Positions 1 to 11,084 of a DNA stretch of 41,068 nucleotides are shown here, piece after piece (position 1 is the first letter of the stretch; each line of letters opens with the position of its first letter). Position numbers and translations under genes: made by a program. Origin of the DNA: Mesostigma viride (lineage: Eukaryota > Streptophyta > Mesostigmatophyceae > Mesostigmatales > Mesostigmataceae); assembly GCA_009746045.1 (NCBI GenBank), contig RPFO01001598.1:506501-547568 (forward strand), in the 5' to 3' direction. A model generated the notes under the pieces. The model did no database searches. It had not been told where the DNA came from and saw nothing but the letters and a program-made list of their open reading frames with translations.

Positions 1-2728
1 CCCCAAGCGTGCATGGTGTGTGTACGGGTGTGTGCATGCCGGCCCTTGCGTGCATGGTGTGTGTACGTGTGTGTGCATGCCGGCCCTTGCGTGCATGGTG
101 TGTGTACGTGGGTGTGCAGCCGCCCCTTGCGTGCATGGTGTGTGTACGGGTGTGTGCATGCCGGCCCTTGCGTGCATGGTGTGTGTACGTGTGTGTGCAG
201 CCGCCCCTTGCGTGCGCGGTGGATGTACGTGTGTGTGCAGCCGCCCCTTGCGTGCATGGTGTATGTACACGTGTGTGCAGCCGCCCCTTGCGTGCATGGT
301 GTATGTACATGTGAGTGCAGCCGGCCCCTTGCGTGCGCGGTGGATGTACATGTGTGTGCAGCCGCCCCTTGCGTGCGCGGTGTGTGTACGTGTGTGTGCA
401 GTTGCCCCTTGCGTGCGCGGTGGATGTACGTGTGTGTGCAGCCGCCCCTTGCGTGCGCGGTGTATGTACATGTGAGTGCCGTCGCCCCAAGCGTGCATGG
501 TGTGTGTACGTGTGTGTGCAGTTGCCCCTTGCGTGCGCGGTGGATGTACGTGTGTGTGCAGCCGGCCCTTGCGTGCATGGTGGATGTACGTGTGTGTGCA
601 GGCGTCCCTTGCGTGCGCGGTGTGTGTGTAAGTGTGCGTGCACTCGCCCCTTGCGTGCGCGGTGGATGTACGTGACAGTGTGTGCAGGCGTCCCTTGCGT
701 GCGCGGTGTGTGTGTAAGTGTTCGTGCAGCCGGCCCTTGCGTGCGCGGTGGATGTACGTGCATGGTGTATGTACATGTGAGTGCAGCCGGCCCCTTGCGT
801 GCATGGTGTATGTACATGTGTGTGCAGCCGCCCCTTGCGTGCATGGTGTGTGTACGTGTGTGTGCAGCCGCCCCTTGCGTGCGCGGTGTGTGTACGTGTG
901 TGTGCAGCCGCCCCTTGCATGCGCGGTGTATTTACACGTGTGTGCAGCCGCCCCTTGCGTGCATGGTGTATGTACATGTGAGTGCAGCCGGCCCCTTGCG
1001 TGCATGGTGTGTGTACGTGTGTGTGCAGCCGCCCCTTGCGTGCGCGGTGTATGTACGTGTGTGTGCATGCCGGCCCTTGCGTGCATGGTGTGTGTACGTG
1101 TGTGTGCAGCCGCCCCTTGCGTGCGCGAGTATGTACATGTGAGTGCAGCCGACCCTTGCGTGCGCGGTGGATGTACATGTGTGGGCAGTTGCCCCTATCG
1201 TGCGCGGTGTATGTACATGTGTTTGCACTTGCCCATTGCGTGCATGGTGTGTGTACGTGTGTGTGCAGCCGCCCCTTGCGTGCGCGGTGTATGTACATGT
1301 GAGTGCCGTCGCCCCAAGCGTGCATGGTGTGTGTACGTGTGTGTGCAGTTGCCCCTTGCGTGCGCGGTGGATGTACGTGTGTGTGCACTCGCCCCTTGCG
1401 TGCGCGGTGGATGTACGTGTGTGTGCACTCGCCCCTTGCGTGCGCGGTGGATGTACGTGTGTGTGCAGGCGTCCCTTGCGTGCGTGGTGTATGTACATGT
1501 GAGTGCCGTCGCCCCAAGCGTGCATGGTGTGTGTACGTGTGTGTGCAGTTGCCCCTTGCGTGCGCGGTGGATGTACGTGACAGTGTGTGCAGGCGTCCCT
1601 TGCGTGCGCGGTGTGTGTGTAAGTGTGCGTGCAGCCGGCCCTTGCGTGCGCGGTGGATGTACGTGCATGGTGTATGTACATGTGAGTGCAGCCGGCCCCT
1701 TGCGTGCATGGTGTATGTACATGTGTGTGCAGCCGCCCCTTGCGTGCATGGTGTGTGTACGTGTGTGTGCAGCCGCCCCTTGCGTGCGCGGTGTGTGTAC
1801 GTGTGTGTGCAGCCGCCCCTTGCATGCGCGGTGTATTTACACGTGTGTGCAGCCGCCCCTTGCGTGCATGGTGTATGTACATGTGAGTGCAGCCGGCCCC
1901 TTGCGTGCATGGTGTATGTACATGTGTGTGCAGCCGCCCCTTGCGTGCATGGTGTGTGTACGTGTGTGTGCAGCCGCCCCTTGCGTGCGCGGTGTATGTA
2001 CATGTGAGTGCCGTCGCCCCAAGCGTGCATGGTGTGTGTACGTGTGTGTGCAGCCGGCCCTTGCGTGCATGGTGGATGTACGTGTGTGTGCAGGCGTCCC
2101 TTGCGTGCGCGGTGTGTGTGTAAGTGTGCGTGCACTCGCCCCTTGCGTGCATGGTGTATGTACATGTGTGTGCAGCCGCCCCTTGCGTGCATGGTGTATG
2201 TATACATGTGAGTGCAGCCGGCCCCTTGCGTGCATGGTGTATGTACATGTGAGTGCAGCCGGCCCTTGCGTGCGCGGTGTGTGTGTAAGTGTGCGTGCAC
2301 TCGCCCCTTGCGTGCATGGTGTGTGTACGTGTGTGTGCAGCCGCCCCTTGCGTGCGCGGTGTGTGTACATGTGAGTGCAGCCGCTCCTTGCGTGCATGGT
2401 GGATGTACGTGTGTGTGCAGTCGCCCCTTGCGTGCGCGGTGTGTGTGTAAGTGTGCGTGCAGTCGCTCCTTGCGTGCGCGGTGGATGTACGTGTGTGTGC
2501 ACTCGCCCCTTGCGTGCATGGTGTGTGTACGTGTGTGTGCAGTTGCCCCTTGCGTGCGCGGTGGATGTACGTGTGTGTGCATGCCGGCCCTTGCGTGCAT
2601 GGTGTGTGTACGTGTGTGTGCAGCCGCCCCTTGCGTGCATGGTGTGTGTACATGTGAGTGCAGTCGCTCCTTGCGTGCTCGGTGTGTGTACGTGTGTGTG
2701 CAGCCGCCCCTTGCGTGCATGTACATGT
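1..2728. repeat. 40-bp GT-rich minisatellite, block 1
   Basis: Tandem units of 40-41 bp. Each has a TTGCGTGCATGG or TTGCGTGCGCGG half, a GTGTGTACGTGTGTGTGC half, and a short C-rich variable slot (variants such as AGCCGCCCC, AGTTGCCCC, ACTCGCCCC, AGGCGTCCC, GCCGTCGCCCCAAG). The array runs off the left edge and ends in a cut unit at about 2720-2728. The unit is not a multiple of three and rarely contains stops, so long open frames appear in several frames; I do not regard them as genes. Rare marker units (CGTGACAGTG at 674 and 1579; TGTATTTACACG near 926 and 1831) show that multi-unit blocks have been copied. Confidence 0.97.
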
Positions 2729-4316
2729 TTGAAGAAATAAGCAATAGTGAATGGAATAGTAAAAAGAAAATCATTCCAGCATATGTATGTACAAGTTTTT
2801 AGTAGTACACTATGACTATCGTCAAACATAACAATTTTCTATATTTTCATACACACACGAACAACACACCCAACACACACACGCTATGTTTGCACCCAAG
2901 ACACACACCAACACCTAAAAACAAGACACCAACACACAAGACACCCAACACACACCCAAGACACACAATCACACACACGCAACACACACAGAACACACCT
3001 AAGTAACACACAACACACATGTACATCCCTCCCCCCCACACACAACACCAACACATGACAATTATAACATGCCACAACACACACACTGACACACATGCCC
3101 CAACACACACACACATGCCCCAACACACACACACATGCCCCAACACTGCACACACAACAACACCCAAACACACACCACACACACACAAGACACCCAACAC
3201 ACATACCGAAAACACGCACACACAACACCTACTAAAAACAAGACACCAACACACAAGACACCCAACACACACCCAACACACACACACACAATGTTTGCAC
3301 CCACGACACACACACCCAACACCTAAAAATAAGACACCAACACACAAGACACCCAACACACACACACACACACACAATGTTTGCACCCACGACACACACA
3401 CCAACACCTAAAAATAAGACACCAACACACAACACACGTACATCCCCCCCCCCCCACAACACCAACACATGACAAATAACATGCAAACAACACACCACAC
3501 AACACGTACACACACACGCAACACACACCTAGGTCAATCACACACAACACACACAAAACACACCTAAGTCACACACAACACACACGTACACCCCCCCACA
3601 CACACCCAATACCAACACACAAGACACTTGGCACCCCCCCCCACACCCACACACCCACACCCACACCCACACCACACATCCAACACACACAACACACACA
3701 AAAGTCACACACAACACACACATAACACACCTAAGTCACACACAACACACACGTCCATCCCCCCCCACACACTCAACACCAATACATGACAATTAACATG
3801 CACACAACACACACAGGCACACGCCCCAACACACACACACACACACAACATACATACACAGAGCTGCTCACACACACGCCCCGTGTGCCACACACACACG
3901 CCCCAACACACACAACACACACAAAAGACACCCAACACACATACCGAACACACACACACACACACTATGTTTGCACCCGACATACACACACCCAACACCT
4001 ACTAAAAACAAGACACCAACACACAAGACACCCTACACACACAACACACACACACACAACACATATCCAACACAAACAACACACACACCTAAGTCACACA
4101 CACAACACACCTACTAAGACACACACACAACACACATGTACCTCCCCCCCCCCACACCCAACATCAACACACAAGACACTTTGCACACACCCTACACCCC
4201 CCCACACCTTTATGAATGCACCCAACACACACACACCACACACGCCCCAACACACATACCCAACATTCACCCAACACACCCAACATATAAGGGTAAACAT
4301 GGTTTAGGAGTGTAGG
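2729..4316. repeat. AC-rich composite repeat tract
   Basis: After about 120 bp of AT-rich sequence the strand becomes almost pure A and C. It is not a simple (CA)n run: longer phrases recur, such as ATGTTTGCACCCA followed by ACACACC and AACACCTAAAAA (near 2886, 3290, 3377, 3965), and ACATCCCCCCCC followed by CAACACCAACACATGACA (near 3025, 3435, 3755). A composite minisatellite of roughly 75-110 bp, built from AC phrases, explains it. Open frames of Thr/His or Val/Cys here reflect composition only. Confidence 0.9.
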
Positions 4317-4649
4317 GGTTTAGGGTTTAAGGCCTACCATACACCCGTATGTAAAAATGCAACAACACGCCAAGTCATCCGCCACCATGCAAAAATATAT
4401 AAACACAACTGGTTGAATCCTCAACAAGAATAGTACCCAATCCGCACTTGGCACTTGTCCAGTTTCGTAAGTCCAACGGCCGTTGGCTTTGAGAAATTAA
4501 GATATGCGAACTGCGCCATTCAGCCAAGCTAAAGTATAGGCTGCCATTGCCCCGTATGTAATGTAGTAGTAAGGTGAACGAACGTCGACAAAAAAACACA
4601 TGGGACATACAAACACCGATTTTACACAGTTATGTTTGGAATGACGTAC
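4317..4649. other. Unique spacer downstream of the exon-like ORF
   Basis: No gene is recognised. It includes a short TTTAGGGTTTA stretch (4319-4329), too short to call telomeric, and the palindrome CCAACGGCCGTTGG (4473-4486), which recurs at 5366-5379 on the other side of the exon-like ORF. On the minus strand this would be intron or 3' flank after the splice-donor-like GTACGT at 4649-4644. Confidence 0.5.
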
Positions 4650-5318
4650 CGTAATTTCGGCGTCCACCTTCTTCGCAATTGTGAACCAGCCCTGTCGCGT
4701 GTTGTCCGGATGTCCTTCCCACTTGCCCTTCGTGACCTTTGCCACGCTCAGGTAGCACACGATTGCAGTTAAGGGTTCTTGGTCGTCTGGGTTCCAGAAG
4801 AAGCGTCGGGCGTCCGATCCGGAGGAGGAGCACCTCTCGAAGTATTTTACGTACATTACCCAGTTGCCTTTCTTAAAAACCTCGCCCCCCCCCCCGGTAT
4901 GTTTGTTTAAACACTCATCCTTGTCGAGTTGGTGGGCGACTCGAACAACTTTCGCCAACCAGTACGGGTGGTCGGGCACATGGTCCTTGTGCCCCCTCTC
5001 AGATGCGACTGCGACGGCCTCCCCCTCCTGCAAACCACGCCCCAACTCGTTTCTTGCCGTTTGAAGGTGGTTCAGGCGGGTTCCCGGATATCGCGTGGGG
5101 TTCCGCGACTTACTCGCCTGGAGTTTTACAGTCCACGACGAGCTGCTCCAATCATTTGGGCATGTCCTCCACTTGCCCTCTCGGCACTCCGCACAACTGA
5201 AGCATGAAAAACGCCTGAGCTGAACCACCTCGACCTGCTCGCCCTTTTTGTCCAGTCGCCACTGGTGTGCCGTGGAGATATCTCGGATCGGGCCTCGCTC
5301 CTTACCGGACGTGGGAAT
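4650..5318 (-). CDS. Exon-like fragment of an unrecognised protein with a Cys cluster
   Basis: The minus strand is open from 5336 to 4497 (279 codons from an ATG at 5336). The part that looks coding is bounded by splice-like signals: a TTGCAG acceptor just before 5318 and a GTACGT donor just after 4650, joining in phase after an Ile-Thr pair. The protein has a cysteine cluster C-x2-C-x2-C-x7-C (CFSCAECREGKWRTC), a charged helical stretch, then segments like PYWLAKVV and NWVMYVKYFER. The latter have the W/Y-rich flavour of small chromatin-reader or transposase-tail domains, but I cannot name a family. It lies alone between the AC tract and the minisatellite, with CCAACGGCCGTTGG on both sides, so a captured or transposon-derived exon is plausible. 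Codons beyond the donor down to 4497 are probably intron read-through. Confidence 0.4.
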
Positions 5319-5354
5319 CTGCAATTGTAAATCCATGAAACAACATCACAGCAC

Positions 5355-5416
5355 ATTTCCAAACTCCAACGGCCGTTGGCACTCAACAATTATAAGATTT
5401 CCAAACTCCAACGGCC
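5355..5416. repeat. 20-bp direct repeat at the minisatellite border
   Basis: ATTTCCAAACTCCAACGGCC occurs at 5355-5374 and 5397-5416. The first copy continues into the palindrome CCAACGGCCGTTGG (5366-5379), also present at 4473-4486. The second copy runs directly into minisatellite sequence. The pair may mark the end of an element lying between about 4473 and 5416, or a duplication made when the array joined this sequence. Confidence 0.7.
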
Positions 5417-7302
5417 CTTGCGTGCGTGGTGTATGTACGTGTGTGTGCAGTTGCCCCTTGCGTGCGCGATGGATGTACGTGTGTGTGCCGCCGGCCCTTG
5501 CGTGCATGGTGGATGTACATGTGAGTGCAGCCGGCCCTTGCGTGCGCGGTGGATGTACGTGTGTGTGCAGCCGCCCCTTGCGTGCATGGTGTGTGTACGT
5601 GTGTGTGCAGCCGGCCCCTTGCGTGCATGGTGTATGTACATGTGTGTGCATGCCGGCCCTTGCGTGCATGGTGTGTGTACGTGTGTGTGCAGCCGCCCCT
5701 TGCGTGCGCGGTGGATGTACGTGTGTGTGCATGCCGGCCCTTGCGTGCATGGTGTGTGTACGTGGGTGTGCAGCCGCCCCTTGCGTGCGCGAGTATGTAC
5801 ATGTGAGTGCAGCCGACCCTTGCGTGCGCGGTGGATGTACATGTGTGGGCAGTTGCCCCTTGCGTGCGCGGTGTATGTACATGTGTGTGCAGCCGCCCCT
5901 TGCATGCATGGTGTATGTACATGTGTGTGCAGTCGACCCGTGCGTGCGCAGTGGATGTACGTGTGTGGGTAGCCGTCCCTTGCGTGCGCGGTGGATCTAC
6001 GTGCGCGGTGTATGTACATGTGTGTGCAGCCGCCCCTTGCGTGCATGGTGTGTGTACATGTGAGTGCAGCCGGCCCTTGCGTGCGCGGTGTATGTACGTG
6101 TGAGTGCAGTCGCTCCTTGCGTGCGCGGTGTGTGTGTAAGTGTGCGTGCACTCGCCCCTTGCGTGCATGGTGTATGTACACGTGTGTGCAGCCGCCCCTT
6201 GCGTGCATGGTGTATGTACATGTGAGTGCAGCCGGCCCCTTGCGTGCGCGGTGGATGTACATGTGTGTGCAGCCGCCCCTTGCGTGCTCGGTGTGTGTAC
6301 GTGTGTGTGCAGTTGCCCCTTGCGTGCGCGGTGGACGTACGTGTGTGTGCAGCCGCCCCTTGCGTGCGCGGTGTATGTACGTGTGTGTGCAGCCGGCCCT
6401 TGCGTGCATGGTGTATGTACATGTGTGTGCAGTCGCCCCGTGCGTGCGCAGTGGATGTACGTGTGTGGGTAGCCGTCCCTTGCGTGCGCGGTGGATCTAC
6501 GTGCGCGGTGTGTGTACGTGTGAGTGCAGCCGGCCCCTTGCGTGCATGGTGTATGTACATGTGTGTGCAGCCGCCCCTTCCGTGCATGGTGTGTGTACGT
6601 GTGTGTGCATGCAGCCGGCCCCTTGCGTGCATGGTGTATGTACATGTGTGTGCATGCCGGCCCTTGCGTGCATGGTGTGTGTACGTGTGTGTGCAGCCGC
6701 CCCTTGCGTGCGCGGTGGATGTACGTGTGTGTGCAGCCGCCCCTTGCGTGCATGGTGTGTGTACGTGTGTGTGCAGCCGCCCCTGGCGTGCGCGGTGTAT
6801 GTACGTGTGTGTGCATGCCGGCCCTTGCGTGCATGGTGTGTGTACGTGTGTGTGCAGCCGCCCCTTGCGTGCGCGGTGTATGTACATGTGAGTGCCGTCG
6901 CCCCTTGCGTGCATGGTGTATGTACGTGTGTGTGCAGTTGCCCCTTGCGTGCGCGGTGTATGTACATGTGAGTGCAGCCGGCCCCTTGCGTGCGCGGTGG
7001 ATGTACGTGTGTGTGCAGTTGCCCCTTGCGTGCGCGGTGGATGTACGTGTGTGTGCAGGCGTCCCTTGCGTGCATGGTGGATGTACGTGTGTGTGCAGGC
7101 GTCCCTTGCGTGCGCGGTGTGTGTGTAAGTGTGCGTGCACTCGCCCCTTGCGTGCATGGTGTATGTACACGTGTGTGCAGCCGCCCCTTGCGTGCATGGT
7201 GTATGTACATGTGTGTGCAGCCGCCCCTTCCGTGCATGGTGTGTGTACGTGTGTGTGCAGCCGCCCCTTGCGTGCGCGGTGTATGTACATGTGAGTGCAG
7301 CC
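5412..7302. repeat. 40-bp minisatellite, block 2
   Basis: Same family as block 1. The stretch from about 5727 to 6600 aligns at a constant offset of 3,748 bp with block 4 (from 9475), with only scattered base changes (for example 6286 versus 10034). Marker units shared by both include GCGCGAGTATG, CAGTCGACCCGTGCG and GTGGATCTACGTGCGCGG. The block is interrupted at 7303-7307 by insertion of PAL element 1. Confidence 0.97.
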
Positions 7303-7307
7303 GGCCC

Positions 7308-8530
7308 AGTTACGTTAAATAGTGACGGAACCTTTTGCCGCCTGAGGCAAATCGGTCCGTAACACTATTTTGCCCGGAATAACCACTTCCGAGCACCCAA
7401 GTTAATTCGGCCGAATTAACTTGGGTGCTCGGAAGTGGTTATTCCGGGCAAAATAGTGTTACGGACCGATTTGCCTCAGGCGGCAAAAGGTTCCGTCACT
7501 ATTTAACGTAACTAAAACCTGGCCTCGTGGAGGGGGACGAAGAGCCCGAGACATCCGCCTAGGCCGCTGAGCACGCACCACTAAATGCGCCGGAGCTGCC
7601 TCAGTGAGGATTCGAACCCCTGACCTCCAAGGTGCACGGGTTTTAGTTACGTTAAATAGTGACGGAACCTTTTGCCGCCTGAGGCAAATCGGTCCGTAAC
7701 ACTATTTTTGCCCGGAATAACCACTTCCGAGCACCCAAGTTAATTCGGCCGAATTAACTTGGGTGCTCGGAAGTGGTTATTCCGGGCAAAATAGTGTTAC
7801 GGACCGATTTGCCTCAGGCGGCAAAAGGTTCCGTCACTATTTAACGTAACTAAAACCTGGCCTCGTGGAGGGGGGACGAAGAGCCCGAGACATCCGCCTA
7901 GGCCGCTGAGCACGCACCACTAAATGCGCCGGAGCTGCCTCAGTGAGGATTCGAACCCCTGACCTCCAAGGTGCACGGGTTTTAGTTACGTTAAATAGTG
8001 ACGGAACCTTTTGCCGCCTGAGGCAAATCGGTCCGTAACACTATTTTTGCCCGGAATAACCACTTCCGAGCACCCAAGTTAATTCGGCCGAATTAACTTG
8101 GGTGCTCGGAAGTGGTTATTCCGGGCAAAAATAGTGTTACGGACCGATTTGCCTCAGGCGGCAAAAGGTTCCGTCACTATTTAACGTAACTAAAACCCGT
8201 GCACCTTGGAGGTCAGGGGTTCGAATCCTCACTGAGGCAGCTCCGGCGCATTTAGTGGTGCGTGCTCAGCGGCCTAGGCGGATGTCTCGGGCTCTTCGTC
8301 CCCCTCCACGAGGCCAGGTTTTAGTTACGTTAAATAGTGACGGAACCTTTTGCCGCCTGAGGCAAATCGGTCCGTAACACTATTTTTGCCCGGAATAACC
8401 ACTTCCGAGCACCCAAGTTAATTCGGCCGAATTAACTTGGGTGCTCGGAAGTGGTTATTCCGGGCAAAAATAGTGTTACGGACCGATTTGCCTCAGGCGG
8501 CAAAAGGTTCCGTCACTATTTAACGTAACT
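7308..8530. mobile_element. PAL element 1: four palindromes, three cores
   Basis: Bounded by GGCCC at 7303-7307 and again at 8531-8535. Removing the insert and one GGCCC restores a normal minisatellite unit. Palindromes: 7308-7513, 7645-7851, 7984-8191, 8323-8530 (206-208 bp; extra T or A residues flank the GCCCGG step in the longer ones). Each begins AGTTACGTTAAATAGTG, ends with its complement, and turns at AATTCGGCCGAATT with no spacer. Cores: 7514-7644 and 7852-7983 in one orientation, 8192-8322 inverted. All modules share the subtype GTGACGG/CCGTCAC. There is no open frame for a transposase, so it is non-autonomous. A 5-bp duplication at a GC-rich target fits several DNA transposon groups (for example Transib), but the ends match none I know. 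Confidence 0.9.
8192..8322 (+). other. PAL core with tRNA-like T-arm and Pol III B box
   Basis: In this orientation the core has GGTTCGAATCC (8218-8228), an exact match to the Pol III B-box consensus. It lies in a tRNA 3'-half-like context: AGGTC as in a variable loop, a T-stem/loop, then CTGAGGCA like an acceptor 3' strand. An A-box-like CGGCCTAGGCGG lies downstream (8269-8280), the reverse of a normal tRNA gene. I cannot fold a complete tRNA. The other B boxes are at 7608-7618(-), 7947-7957(-), 9228-9238(-), 12101-12111(-), 12439-12449(-), 12708-12718(+), 14517-14527(-) and 14786-14796(+). The core ends are themselves complementary (AAAACC...GGTTTT). Confidence 0.6.
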
Positions 8531-8926
8531 GGCCCCTTGCGTGCATGGTGTATGTACATGTGCGTGCACTCGCCCCTTGCGTGCATGGTGTATGTACACG
8601 TGTGTGCAGCCGCCCCTTGCGTGCATGGTGTATGTACATGTGTGTGCATGCCGGCCCTTGCGTGCATGGTGTATGTACACGTGTGTGCAGCCGCCCCTTG
8701 CGTGCATGGTGTATGTACATGTGTGTGCAGCCGCCCCTTCCGTGCATGGTGTGTGTACGTGTGTGTGCAGCCGCCCCTTGCGTGCGCGGTGTATGTACAT
8801 GTGAGTGCAGCCGGCCCCTTGCGTGCATGGTGTATGTACATGTGTGTGCAGCCGCCCCTTCCGTGCATGGTGTGTGTACGTGTGTGTGCAGCCGCCCCTT
8901 GCGTGCGCGGTGTATGTACGTGTGTG
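8531..8926. repeat. 40-bp minisatellite, block 3
   Basis: A short stretch of about ten units between PAL elements 1 and 2, continuous in phase with blocks 2 and 4 once both elements and their 5-bp duplications are removed. Confidence 0.95.
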
Positions 8927-9470
8927 AGTTACGTTAAATAGTGTCGGAACCTTTTGCCGCCTGAGGCAAATCGGTCCGTAACACTATTTTGCCCGGAATA
9001 ACCACTTCCGAGCACCCAAGTTAATTCGGCCGAATGAACTTGGGTGCTCGGAAGTGGTTATTCCGGGCAAAATAGTGTTACGGACCGATTTGCCTCAGGC
9101 GGCAAAAGGTTCCGACACTATTTAACGTAACTAAAACCTGGCCTCGTGGAGGGGGGACGAAGAGCCCGAGACATCCGCCTAGGCCGCTGAGCACGCACCA
9201 CTAAATGCGCCGGAGCTGCCTCAGTGAGGATTCGAACCCCTGACCTCCAAGGTGCACGGGTTTTAGTTACGTTAAATAATGCCGGAACCTTTTGCCCACT
9301 GAGGCAAATCGGTCCGTCACACTATTTTGCCCGGAATAACCACTTCCGAGCACCCAAGTTAATTCGGCCGAATTAACTTGGGTGCTCGGAAGTGGTTATT
9401 CCGGGCAAAATAGTGTTACGGACCGATTTGCCTCAGGCGGCAAAAGGTTCCGGCACTATTTAACGTAACT
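8927..9470. mobile_element. PAL element 2: two palindromes, one core
   Basis: The simplest intact form: palindrome 8927-9132, core 9133-9264 (B box on the minus strand at 9228-9238), palindrome 9265-9470. The target duplication is GTGTG at 8922-8926 and 9471-9475; removing it restores GTACGTGTGTGTGCATGCC, a standard minisatellite phrase. The first palindrome is of the GTGTCGG subtype, with a centre change (GAATGAAC) in one arm only. The second is a chimera of two subtypes (see separate entry). No coding capacity. Confidence 0.9.
9265..9470. repeat. Chimeric PAL palindrome with mismatched arms
   Basis: The left arm carries the diagnostic bases of element 4 (CCCACTGAGG, GTCACACT). The right arm carries those of elements 1-3 (TCAGGCGGC, GTGTTACGG). 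The arms therefore differ at several clustered sites, while most other palindromes in the window match almost base for base. Confidence 0.85.
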
Positions 9471-11084
9471 GTGTGTGCATGCCGGCCCTTGCGTGCATGG
9501 TGTGTGTACGTGGGTGTGCAGCCGCCCCTTGCGTGCGCGAGTATGTACATGTGAGTGCAGCCGACCCTTGCGTGCGCGGTGGATGTACATGTGTGGGCAG
9601 TTGCCCCTTGCGTGCGCGGTGTATGTACATGTGTGTGCAGCCGCCCCTTGCGTGCATGGTGTATGTACATGTGTGTGCAGTCGACCCGTGCGTGCGCAGT
9701 GGATGTACGTGTGTGGGTAGCCGTCCCTTGCGTGCGCGGTGGATCTACGTGCGCGGTGTATGTACATGTGTGTGCAGCCGCCCCTTGCGTGCATGGTGTG
9801 TGTACATGTGAGTGCAGCCGGCCCTTGCGTGCGCGGTGTATGTACGTGTGAGTGCAGTCGCTCCTTGCGTGCGCGGTGTGTGTGTAAGTGTGCGTGCACT
9901 CGCCCCTTGCGTGCATGGTGTATGTACACGTGTGTGCAGCCGCCCCTTGCGTGCATGGTGTATGTACATGTGAGTGCAGCCGGCCCCTTGCGTGCGCGGT
10001 GGATGTACATGTGTGTGCAGCCGCCCCTTGCGTGCGCGGTGTGTGTACGTGTGTGTGCAGTTGCCCCTTGCGTGCGCGGTGGATGTACGTGTGTGTGCAG
10101 CCGCCCCTTGCGTGCGCGGTGTATGTACGTGTGTGTGCAGCCGGCCCTTGCGTGCATGGTGTATGTACATGTGTGTGCAGTCGCCCCGTGCGTGCGCAGT
10201 GGATGTACGTGTGTGGGTAGCCGTCCCTTGCGTGCGCGGTGGATCTACGTGCGCGGTGTGTGTACGTGTGAGTGCAGCCGGCCCCTTGCGTGCATGGTGT
10301 ATGTACATGTGTGTGCAGCCGCCCCTTCCGTGCATGGTGTGTGTACGTGTGTGTGCATGCAGCCGGCCCTTGCGTGCATGGTGTATGTACACGTGAGTGC
10401 AGCCGGCCCTTGCGTGCGCGGTGTGTGTAAGTGTGCGTGCAGTCGCTCCTTGCGTGCATGGTGTGTGTACGTGTGTGTGCAGCCGCCCCTTGAGTGCGCG
10501 GTGTGTGTAAGTGTGCCTGCAGTCGCTCCTTGCGTGCATGGTGTGTGTACATGTGTGTGCAGCCGCCCCTTCCGTGCATGGTGTGTGTACGTGTGTGTGC
10601 AGCTGGCCCTTGCGTGCGCGGTGTATGTACGTTTGTGTGCAGCCGTCCCTTCCGTGCATGGTTAGTGTACATGTGTGTGCAGCCGCCCCTTGCGTGCATG
10701 GTGTATGTACATGTGTGTGCAGTCGACCCGTGCGTGCGCAGTGGATGTACGTGTGTGGGTAGCCGTCCCTTGCGTGCGCGGTGGATCTACGTGCGCGGTG
10801 TATGTACATGTGTGTGCAGCCGCCCCTTGCGTGCATGGTGTGTGTACATGTGAGTGCAGCCGGCCCTTGCGTGCGCGGTGTATGTACGTGTGAGTGCAGT
10901 CGCTCCTTGCGTGCGCGGTGTGTGTGTAAGTGTGCGTGCACTCGCCCCTTGCGTGCATGGTGTATGTACACGTGTGTGCAGCCGCCCCTTGCGTGCATGG
11001 TGTATGTACATGTGAGTGCAGCCGGCCCCTTGCGTGCGCGGTGGATGTACATGTGTGTGCAGCCGCCCCTTGCGTGCGCGGTGT
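9471..11084. repeat. 40-bp minisatellite, block 4
   Basis: Same unit family. Repeats the 5727-6600 block at offset 3,748, and again carries the 9640-9990-like markers near 10690-11080, so the same 380-bp piece is present three times in blocks 2 and 4. It ends abruptly in the middle of a unit where R composite A begins. Confidence 0.96.

Noticed and set aside
632-2374. 580-codon plus-strand Cys/Val/Arg repeat protein
   Set aside because: Three-frame translation of the 40-bp unit; no start context, signal peptide or selection signature visible.
1-2728. CRISPR array
   Set aside because: Units are contiguous with no unique spacers, and the host is eukaryotic.
2812-4307. Thr/His- and Val/Cys-rich proteins in the AC tract
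   Set aside because: Simple-sequence translation in several frames on both strands.
4319-4329. Interstitial telomere (TTTAGGG)
   Set aside because: Only about one and a half repeats; too short to support.
8192-8322. Complete functional tRNA gene in the PAL core
   Set aside because: Only the T-arm, variable-loop-like and acceptor-like parts are convincing; D-arm and anticodon arm cannot be placed in normal or permuted order.
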